Source of the DNA: Eleginops maclovinus
Lineage: Eukaryota; Chordata; Actinopteri; Perciformes; Eleginopidae
DNA: 64,000 nt
Direction: 5' to 3'
Assembly (NCBI RefSeq): GCF_036324505.1
Contig: NC_086370.1
Coordinates: 9,968,512 to 10,032,511 of the forward strand
The notes beneath the pieces are model-generated. The model worked only from the letters and a program-made list of their open reading frames with translations. It was not told where the DNA came from and searched no databases. A program made the position numbers and the translations under genes. Of this stretch, positions 12,703-43,790 are shown piece after piece. The stretch's first letter is position 1; every line of letters begins with the position of its first letter.

Positions 12703-14394
12703 TGTCCTTGCTAGGTCCTTTTGTTGAAGCAGAGCAATGTCCCCGCTAGGAATTCTTGGTGTTTATTCAATCATTGATCAGGAGGTCTGTTAACAGCATG
12801 CACTAACATCTCAATTCTCTGGTGAGATGAGTACCAAGTTCAATACCCACCCTCTGCTCTCATAGCCGGAGTGTTCTTTAGCTTGTCACAAGTATGCAAA
12901 GCCTCGTCTTTCAGTCTTCATTGACATTTCTCTTCCAAAGTCAATCTCAGCCACTTATTCACTCAGACAAGGAAAGAGCAGGTCTAGTGGATAAAGAAAA
13001 AGCAAGGACGCAATGTTCTTTAAAAGTTGTTTTTTTTTCGAGGCAGCTGCACAGTTTTTGTAATTTCTAAAAGAGTCTTGCTCTTCCCTGCCAATCTAGG
13101 GTGAAAAGTAGAAAATACTGCTTCTTTCTACCCAAAAGAATGGGAGTTTCATGGAGCTCGACAAGTGCAGAAACAACACTAACAGAAAGTGTTCCTTATT
13201 TTGCTGCTTATCCCCTGACCGACTGTATCTCTGTTAGTCAGCTTTAGTTCACCTATAGAGGTTGACAAGGCAGGAATCATGTTCTCTTGACACAGAAAGA
13301 CACTTGACTCTAACCCTGATGTATCTATTTTTGTCCATCTTATACGACAAATGTCCTGTTTTTGACGCCTTCAGGCTGTCCAGTCTGTCCTTGGAGGACT
13401 TTCTCCTGACACTGTTTGAAAAGAACAATGGTTTGTCTAATGTCACCCTGACTTGTTTTTTGACTTTTTTAAATTTATTTTTTAGTATCCTGATAGGTCT
13501 ACACCTTGAAAAACATTTTTGTTTGAGAAAGTAGGACTTGCTTTGGACATAATTAGTAAAAGTGCATGTGTGTGAAGCCCAATTATCCAGTTCAAGGAGA
13601 GAAGAGATGGCACTTTGTTTCCTCTGCTGGTAGAGCAAATGCCTTTTAAAAGCAAAGTATCTCTCGCTCTGGTGTGTGCCTTAAGGGTGTGCAGTAAGTA
13701 TTAAGGACTCAAGAGACGCTGCGACACATGTTTTCAGCTGCATTGTCAATCAAAAACAGCTTGTGTTTGTCTATAGCCTACAATGATTCCACTGTGAAAG
13801 ATAAATATGTACGCAAAGGCCATTTGGTACTGGATTTAATGAGTAGCACAACATGAGAGCATTTTTTTCAGCAGCAATTTAGGTGTTCGCGGATGTTCTT
13901 TTGGACTCACTAATGAACAAATGGCTGGGCATATGCCGCCTGACTTAGGTACATGCTGCAGCACGGCTCCAGAGTTAAAAGACCAAAGTAAGATTAATCA
14001 CTGCTGCTGAGGGGATGCTATTCTTTGTTTCTGGTCAATTATGGTCTCTTTATAATAAAGACCCTGAACCAACATTACGCCTCTCACATACTATATGCCA
14101 CTAATCATCGACAGCTCCTTAGGCACCTGTTTAGCTAAATGTTCACAGCAACAACAAGATGAGTTGTACATAAACAGGATCACGAGGCTAATACAATGTT
14201 GTCTCTGTGAGAGGAAAAGATGATTAAAACAACTATTATTTATCTTCCTCTTTCTCTTTCAACATGCTGATTGTAATGGGCTGATATTCAGTAAGATTAT
14301 GCAATCAAGAGATCTGTATATACTTTTTAGTCTCTGATTTTACCCAAAGGGGGTAACAAATGCTCACCTGTGGTTAAACACTCTATTCCACATG
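12703..14394. other. Gene desert block 3
   Basis: Contains a 129-codon minus-strand frame at 13249-13638 without recognisable motifs, overlapped by a 90-codon plus-strand frame. Neither has splice or family support. Confidence 0.65.
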
Positions 14395-14402
14395 GCTTAG
14401 AG

Positions 14403-14809
14403 CAGGGGTGTACTTCTTTAAAATATATGTAAACATATATTACACAGTAGCTTTTATCTGTTAATAAGCCCAAGTTTCAAATAAATGCCATCAATTAAAG
14501 TTGAGAACACTTTCATCAAATCTTTGTTGATATACAATGACCAATAACTTATTTGCATAACAAGCTTGAAATATACCCTTTATATTTCCCCTTGGCATAA
14601 GCAACCAGAGGATTGTGTTTTAAGGAATGAAAACAACAAAATAAATGAAACCCTGTGGAGACTTTTGAAGCATTTTCATGAATCAAGCATAATTTACCTA
14701 TACTTGATTGATTTGTTTAACTTATGAGGCACTATACCTCTAGTGAGTTGCCCAGCCTTTGTATGTTTTTTCTGTATGTGGCCCTCAGTGAAAAAGTTTG
14801 ACACCCCTG
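14403..14809. mobile_element. Short non-autonomous hAT-like transposon with perfect 8-bp duplication
   Basis: 407 bases beginning CAGGGGTGT and ending ACACCCCTG, flanked on both sides by GCTTAGAG (14395-14402 and 14810-14817). CAGGG-type ends and an 8-bp target duplication are hallmarks of hAT elements. The right end continues inward as TTTGACACCCCTG preceded by gtggccctcagtgaaaaag; the left end diverges after about nine bases. There is no coding capacity. Confidence 0.8.
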
Positions 14810-14817
14810 GCTTAGAG

Positions 14818-20125
<5,308 letters not shown>

Positions 20126-20541
20126 ATTTTCAAACATTTTAACCATCAGTGTTAACATGGCAGTAAATGCACTTTAAATAGTAATATGTTAGGCAGTGCA
20201 ATCCAACCATTGCGCTGTATGGTAATGAAATTATGGGGGTCTTGTCAGTCACATACATGTAGGGTTAAACATCCAACATAATCTTTACATGCAGCATTTT
20301 ACAGCTACATCGAACCCATACACGGAAAAACACCACCACTATCACTCTAATGAGCTCCAAAGCCAGAGCTGAGCCAAGAAAATAGTTCACAACGTCAGTT
20401 TGTTCTGAGGCGAACTACCCCCTCCCAGATACACACTGACCAGTCTCACAACAACACATCAGTGTCAAACCAATTTTAACACAATGTCAAAAAAACTAAT
20501 AACCCAAGTAGATTAGAATGCATTCTAATAAAAAATAGATT

Positions 20542-20778
20542 ATGAATTGGCAGAATATCCCTGTTCTGTCAGAGATACAGAGCAGAAACAGATCATTACC
20601 AAGTGCAGGCTCAGTGACACCCAATTGTCAATCTAATAAAAGAGAAAGGCACAAAAATCCTGCAACCAAGCCAAAGCAGAATTGTGTATACTGTGGGATA
20701 GGTGAGGCTGAAACAGAAATGCACTTCTTTCTAAAATGTAAAACACACATTGAAATAAGGAACCTTCATTTTGACTAA
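20542..20778 (+). pseudogene. Non-LTR retrotransposon C-terminal zinc-knuckle fragment
   Basis: A 78-codon frame ends with CVYCGIGEAETEMHFFLKC and then IEIRNLHF. The C-x2-C-x9-H-x4-C spacing with an ETE..HF core and a following IR is the zinc-knuckle type found after the reverse transcriptase of many fish LINEs. A TAA follows. The downstream sequence to about 21100 may be the degraded continuation. The upstream reverse transcriptase itself was not found, so this is a short, dead 3' piece. Confidence 0.5.
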
Positions 20779-22025
20779 TTAAACGACGCCAGGGAGCTTT
20801 GGAGCCATTTTGGCACGTCAGTTGTATTTAGTTTATTTTACAATCACTATCAGTTGCATCCAAATATTGCAAAACTAAAGTCCACCGTTTCCCATTTGGG
20901 TACTTTAAAAAGGTCCAGAACATATTTCTGCCAATGTCGTTTGTTCCTCTTCACAAGAACAGTTTACCCGTGGTTAAATCGGCCTCAAATGTTGCTCGTT
21001 AGTGCTTTATGGGCCCCATCCTGGAAACGGAATCCAGTATACTCTACATGCCAGAGTGTGTTGTTTCCTTTCAGAAATAATAAAAGCTGAGGTCTAACTA
21101 GTTGAGGTTCAAATGTATCCATACCGGCTACAGCCATCATGATGTGCTTATTTTTACCAGATTAAATCATTTCTGGATGATGCCATCCTGTCGACCTTAC
21201 AACTAAGATAGTTTGAGAGGAAACATTAAAAACTGTCCCTGAAAATCAGTCCTAGTCTGGCCCCATCCCGGCGGTGTCAGCGCCTGGACAGCCCCACTCG
21301 GGGACCTCTCACTCGTTCTATTACCTTACTGATTGCCATGGGAGATTAGCTGACCTCAGAACCTGAGAAGAGCTGGTATTACTCACCTTGACCAGGCCCC
21401 CTCTGCTCTGCAGGTTTCCAATCAGAACTGGCGCCCACTTGGAGGTCATGGTTCTCTCTGGTATCTGCTTGTGACAAATAGCTGCAGGAGGGTTGGCCCA
21501 CTGAGACGAGATGAGAGAGTCTGTGTAATGCAGAGAGGGAGAAAAAGGTAAGAGTAGGTGAGCAGGACAGGCCTACAGATTGGGGAGCCCCCCGGCAGGG
21601 GAACAATCCTCAGGGCCGCCCCTGTGCATCACGCCACAAGAGAGGAGACATTGTCATGATTAATAAAGGATTGTAGCACTGAGCAGCAGTAAAGTAAAGT
21701 ATCACACAGGACACTAATGAAGTTGTGCTTCTTTTAAATTCTGTTGTCATGAAATATTAATTGTAATTCAGGGGATTAAGGCACTGAAAGTTTTTACTCT
21801 GAGCCAACAGGCCTATCATTTTAATAACATCATCCAGTGACTTTTCTACAGCCCGAGCTCTTGACTCTGATCATCATGCATGCATCTCATGCTCCCTCTT
21901 GAGAATTCCTAGTATAGTCTTTTCTGATTATCATCTTAGTGTATGTCTTACCTTCAGTTCACCTCAAAACTTTTAGAAACACACACTTACAAAAGGAAGC
22001 AGAGAGAGTAGAACAGAAAGGGGGA

Positions 22026-22047
22026 GGCAGAGAGAGAGAGAGAGAGT
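22026..22047. repeat. Short GA microsatellite
   Basis: About 20 bases of AG dinucleotides within a purine-rich stretch. Confidence 0.85.
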
Positions 22048-23849
22048 TCATGTTTAAACATGAGGGAGTTTTGTTGCCTGTGTTTTGCTCTGAGCCATAA
22101 TTAAATTCTTAATTAGCGAGCCCTCTGGAAGAAATACAAGATGTAATTCAATTTAAGGCACTAACTCATTTGGCCAACAGTAAAGAAGAAAAGAGAGGGG
22201 AAGAGACAGTGCGGAGGTAAGGAGGCAAACCCGGCGGTAACAAATGAGCACACTGTTTTAAATTTAACTCGCTGTGTTAATGCTGCTTCTGCAAATATAT
22301 CTATATCTCCATGAAAATCTCAGAGAACTACATCCTCCATGTATCCCAGCCTGAAGAGGAATGAAAGACAGACTGAAGGGATGGATTTATTCCTACACAT
22401 TCATTAATCCAACTGAAGATATGACTGCCATTACCCTGCTGAATGGATTGATTATTTGCGGCACCAGTCCTGTCCTTGTGTGCATAGAGACCAATTTCAT
22501 AGAAAGAGAACATGGAGAAGTTACGATTATCAGAAAACTAACTTTAGGCAAAAATAAAAAGTAGTCTGAGTGCTGCACTTGAAATTCATGCATCACCTCT
22601 ACTCCGTCATACACATTTCATGATCCAGATTATCTCTCTCCTTAACCCTCAGCCCTGACCATGCCATGCTGGACCAGGAAACCATCAAGCCCTCCCCACA
22701 GGCTGGCCTGAAAACTCCAACTCATCCAAGTGGGAAATAGAGAATCCATTTTTTAATATGTCTGCTAAGGTCTTTAGTCATGCCTGGTCTCTCCCTGTGC
22801 CTGCCTGACCTACCCCAGAACAGCTGTGACATAGCTGTGAGGCTCCAAGGAGGAATGTGGATTTGCTGCAGCCCTTTGATGTGTCAGCAGTGCGTTGGCG
22901 GCACACCTCTGTGCAATATTGAAATGTGATGCAATGACGATAGGTAAGGGTGAAGAAGTGCCTGGGGCTGATTGAATATGCTCTGCCCTGCACGGCATTC
23001 CCTGCCTCTAGGTTCCAAATTCACCCCTTGAAATTGCAGATGTGGAGTGTGTTTGTGTAGATGCATGTGGGTGTGCTATTTTAAGTGTGTATGAGGTGAG
23101 CAGTCAGGTTAAAAAGTACAAAATATAAATGTATGTGTTTGCATAATTTCCTGTGTTACTCCAATTGTTCTTTTGACCCATTTTCCTTCTAAAAAAATAA
23201 AATGATTTAAAAAAAAATATGACGCATTTATTTCGAAAGATCCTCCCTCCTGTCAGAATGTCTGACCCCATTTACTGATGGTGAGCTGGAGGGTCATCTC
23301 CCAGGTGATTCAGTGAACAGAGAGGCAAGCTGACAAATGTAGTCATGGTCCGACCTTCACAGCCACTGCAGAGCTCTGCTGATCTGGAAGTAAGCAGCCG
23401 GCATCCTGGGACGATGGAGGCCTTGTGGCCGATGGAGTAGAGCTGAGAGTGAGGGGGATGATTGTGCAGTCAGATCAGCTCTGCAGAGGCGAGGGTTTAG
23501 AGGCTTTAACGTGTACGCAGCACATGTAATCCCCGAGCCCCAGGGTAGGACTGTGTGCCAGTAGGATTCTCAGCAGTGATGCCATTCTGACGGAGACCAG
23601 GAAAAGATGTTCTATGATAAAATATATCCGCTTAATTAAGTCAAGGATGCATGAGACTTCTTTTTACACTCTACAAAGTCAAAAAGACTCAGGGTTCTGA
23701 TGTTTATCTTCCAGCTTTATCATAAAATACCCCTGAAGGGGCACAGTTTGTCTGCTTGCATCTCAACATATGAATGGGTTTTCTTTGATTCATCAAACAC
23801 AATCAGCAGATTTAATGAGTGTGCGTGAAGATCCTGCTCTCAGCACAGT

Positions 23850-23875
23850 GTTGTCATGCAGCTCTGCATGACAAC
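23850..23875. repeat. Perfect 26-base palindrome
   Basis: The arms GTTGTCATGCAG and CTGCATGACAAC are exact reverse complements around CT. It stands alone in the gene desert, with no transposon end recognised next to it. Confidence 0.85.
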
Positions 23876-24932
23876 CCCATCATCTAATTATCTTTTTAGG
23901 CATACTATTCAAAATATCAGGGGTATTCGATTACAAATTCTTCGTCTGCTCGACAGAAACTGGAAACTGTGATCTCCACAACAAGATGAGGACATCGTGC
24001 TGATTGAAGACTACTGCGTTCTGCTTTCTGCGCCTCCTACCCTTCCCTTCCCTTGGTTCACACCTCCCAGTGGGAGGGTGAGGAAACCACGCATCAGCAC
24101 TGCCGCATTGTGCAGGAAAAAAGCAGACGGAAAATGATGCTCTTTTGTAATACCTAAGCCTGGTAGAGATAGTCACAATTTTTAGCACAATCAGAGAAAA
24201 AACAAGACAAATCTAATACTCAGTGCATTTCATAAACTTATAAGCATTAGGAAGGTGGATGGAGGCCTGTATCACAAATAACAGTTCTACTATGACTTTG
24301 ATTAAATGCAATGCAAATGCATTTAATTCTGTACATAGACAAAATACATTCAATCTAATTTCAGTAGTTAAAAAAAAGACCCATTGCATGAATTTAAGAT
24401 TAAGAATCTTTACTTTTTCACCAACTATTAAGTTGAGAATATTTTTTGAAATGAGCTAATCAGCCCCCAAAGGCCACTTCATCTTTCCATCGTTGTGTAA
24501 AACTAATTGAGAATTAGAAACGTCTTACAGCAACTCAGAGCTGCTGCGTGAAGTAGAGTGAATCAAACCAGGATGATTACTCATTTGTACAGTTGATCAT
24601 TTCCTTTTCAAAGTAGCATTAATGACCTGCCTGTAATTATATCAATCCTCATTTATATCCTTGAATTCGTTTCCCCCTTTTTCTGACTAAGCAGCCACTT
24701 CATGACATACGTACTGTGAGCATGTGAGCAACAGTTGATGTAACTCATAATTAATGCAATCAGATACATGATCTCGATATTCTAAAGGGGTCTTCAGAGA
24801 AAATCAATCTCATGAGTATGTGAAAAAACACTAAAAACGACTGATCTTATCAGAAAGAATCCACATGGCGTTTCAAAAGTCACTCTGCTATTTTGAAAAC
24901 GGGTTTGAACGTGAACTATATTCCCACATGTA

Positions 24933-25132
24933 CAGTGGGGCAAAAAAGTATTTAGTCAACCACCAATTGTGCAAGTTCTCCCATTTAAAAAGATGAGAGA
25001 GGCCTGTCATTTTTATCATAGGTATACCTCAACTATGAGAGACAGAATGAGAAAAATAAATCCAGGAAATCACATTGTAGGATTTTTAAAGAATTAATTT
25101 TCAAATGATTGTGGAAAATAAGTATTTGGTCA
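24933..25132. repeat. Left terminal inverted repeat of Tc1-like element
   Basis: Runs from CAGTGGGGCAAAAAAG to the inner direct repeat gtatttggtca. The transposase stop codon lies about 17 bases further in. Confidence 0.88.
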
Positions 25133-25148
25133 ATAACAAAAGTTAATC

Positions 25149-26172
25149 TCAATACTTTGTTATATACCCTTTGTTGGCAATGACAGAGGTCAAACGTTTT
25201 CTGTAAGTCTTCACAAGGTTTTCACACACTGTTGCTGGTATTTTGGCCCATTCCTCCATGCAGATCTCCTCTAAAGCAGTGATGTTTTGGGGCTGTCGCT
25301 GGGCAACACGGACTTTCAACTCCCTCAAAAGATTTTCTATGGGGTTGAGATCTGGAGACTGGCTAGGCCACTCCAGGACCTTGAAATGCTTCTTACGAAG
25401 CCACTCCTTCGTTGCCCTGGCGGTGTGTTTGGGATCATTGTCATGCTGAAAGACCCAGCCACGCTTCATCTTCAGTGCCCTTGCTGATGGAAGGAGGTTT
25501 TCACTCAAAATCTCACGATACATGGCCCCATTCATTCTTTCCTTTTCACGGATCAGTCGTCCTGGTCCCTTTGCAGAAAAACAGCCCCAAAGCATGATGT
25601 TTCCACCCCCATGCTTCACAGTAGGTATGGTGTTCTTTGGATGCAACTCTGCATTCTTTCTCCTCCAAACACGACGACTTGAGTTTTTACCAAAAAGTTC
25701 TATTTTGGTTTCATCTGACCATATGACATTCTCCCAATCCTCTTCTGGATCATCCAAATGCCCTCTAAGCAAACTTCAGATGGGCCTGGACATGTACTGG
25801 CTTAAGCAGGGGGACACGTCTGGAACTGCAGGATTTAAGTCCCTGGCGGCGTAGTGTGTTACTGATGGTTGCCTCTGTTACTTTGGTCCCAGCTCTCTGC
25901 AGGTCATTCACTAGGTCCCCCCGTGTGGTTCTGGGATTTTTGCTCACCGTTCTTGTGATCATTTTCACCCCACGGGGTGAGATCTTGCGTGGAGCCCCAG
26001 ATCGAGGGAGATTAGCAGTGGTCTTGTATGTCTTCCATTTTCTAATAATTGCTCCCACAGTTGATTTCTTCACACCAAGCTGCTTACCTATTGCAGATTC
26101 AGTTTTCCCAGCCTGGTGCAGGTCTACAATTTTGTCTCTGGTCTCCTTTGACAGCTCTTTGGTCTTGGCCAT
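25149..26172 (-). pseudogene. Tc1/mariner transposase with a single frameshift
   Basis: The first frame (26172-25765, 135 codons) starts [16 protein letters not shown] and carries the paired-like helix-turn-helix DNA-binding region with the [10 protein letters not shown] linker. The second frame (25772-25149, about 207 codons) carries the DD34E catalytic core: Asp of WSDETK, Asp of QHDNDPKHT and Glu of NPIENL, with 34 residues between the last two. Together they match the usual length of about 340 residues. The break is a one-base shift at about 25765-25772 (HLKFA then GHLDDPEE). ENLLRELK has Leu where these proteins usually have Trp. As it stands no full transposase can be made. Confidence 0.92.
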
Positions 26173-26340
26173 AGTGGAGTTTGGAGTATGACTGTTTGAG
26201 GTTGTGGACAGGTGTCTTTTATACTGATAACGAGTTCAAAAAGGTGCCATTAATACAGGTAACGAGTGGAGGACAGAGGAGCCTCTTAAAGAAGAAGTTA
26301 CAGGTCTGTGAGAGCCAGAAATCTTGCTTATTTGTAGGTG

Positions 26341-26538
26341 ACCAAATACTTATTTTACCGAGGAATTTACCAATTAATTCATTAAAAATCCTACAATGTG
26401 ATTTCCTGGATTTTTTTTTCTCATTTTGTCTCTCATAGTTGAGGTATACCTATGATAAAAAATTACAGGCCTCTCTCATCTTTTTAAATGGGAGAACTTG
26501 CACATTGGTGGCTGACTAAATACTTTTTTGCCCCACTG
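26341..26538. repeat. Right terminal inverted repeat of Tc1-like element
   Basis: Reverse complement of the left repeat with few differences, for example GTCAGCC against GTCAACC and a two-base gap in CCAATTGTGC. It lies upstream of the transposase start and so includes its presumptive promoter region. Confidence 0.88.
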
Positions 26539-26540
26539 TA

Positions 26541-43439
<16,899 letters not shown>

Positions 43440-43688
43440 TTGTTAATTTTCGCAGGTTTCATTTTGGAATAAAAGGAGAAGATAAATTGGCACATTTACG
43501 TGATGTAGACACAGTCCAATAACTGAAGTGTGACTTTGTTGCTGTTCAAACACAGCCACAATACACACGAGGCTGAGGCGAAGCTAAAAAAGGAGGAAGT
43601 CACCTGTCTAAGTTCAGTAAAGCACACCGGTTATATTACCTGACAGTCAGGTAACAGCGGAGACAGTTGCTAGTGTGCTTAGAGAAAT
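43440..43688 (+). promoter_or_regulatory. Inferred sptlc3 proximal promoter and 5' UTR
   Basis: This is the region directly upstream of the start codon. It has a weak TATA-like ggaataaaagg at about 43466-43476, an ETS-type core GAGGAAGT at 43593-43600 directly followed by the E-box CACCTG (43601-43606), and a 19-bp perfect inverted repeat at 43636-43654. The in-frame TAG at 43680-43682 closes the leader frame. No transcription start can be read from sequence alone, so the extent is inferred from position. Confidence 0.4.
43636..43654. promoter_or_regulatory. Inverted pair of CAGGTA E2-box half-sites
   Basis: TTACCTGACAGTCAGGTAA is a perfect inverted repeat with 9-base arms around one central base. 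Each arm carries CAGGTA (TACCTG on the other strand), the core recognised by ZEB and Snail family repressors. It lies 35 bases before the start codon. Binding is inferred only. Confidence 0.4.
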
Positions 43689-43790
43689 ATGGCAAGAACT
43701 GCTGCGAACGGCAACTTAAAACCACATTTGAACCAGAATGGACTGAAACGCGAAGATATAAAGAGAAATGGCTATCACAACAAGAGAGAG
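43689..43790 (+). CDS. sptlc3: sptlc3 coding exon 1 (residues 1-34)
   Basis: Begins at the ATG in aaatATGgc and ends at AGAGAG before the donor gtatgt, phase 0. It encodes a polar, Asn- and Lys-rich N-terminus ([10 protein letters not shown]...) with no motif. Vertebrate SPTLC2/3 proteins have a similarly divergent polar leader before the membrane segment. There is no similarity evidence beyond position and frame, so the exon rests on the Kozak context, the upstream stop and the clean phase-0 junction to exon 2. Confidence 0.75.

Larger units (their letters stand above)
21111..24930. other. Gene desert block 5
   Basis: No gene recognised. It contains the GA tract near 22.03 kb, a GC-richer patch near 21260-21310 and the 26-base palindrome at 23850. 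Confidence 0.7.
24933..26538 (-). mobile_element. Nearly complete Tc1-like transposon
   Basis: 1606 bases flanked by TA on both sides (24931-24932 and 26539-26540). Terminal inverted repeats of about 200 bases begin CAGTGGGGCAAAAAAGTATT. Each repeat has an outer (AAAAAAGTATTTAGTCA type) and inner (AAATAAGTATTTGGTCA type) direct repeat, the IR/DR layout of fish Tc1 elements. The two repeats differ at only a few positions, suggesting a fairly young insertion. The single transposase gene runs on the minus strand and carries one frameshift. Confidence 0.95.

Noticed and set aside
13249..13638. 129-codon minus-strand open frame, the longest outside the recognised genes and transposons
   Set aside because: No recognisable domain, no promoter or splice context, low-complexity Lys/Ser-rich composition, and an overlapping frame on the other strand. 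Consistent with chance.
25243..25854. Plus-strand frames across the Tc1-like element
   Set aside because: They are antisense shadows of the minus-strand transposase.
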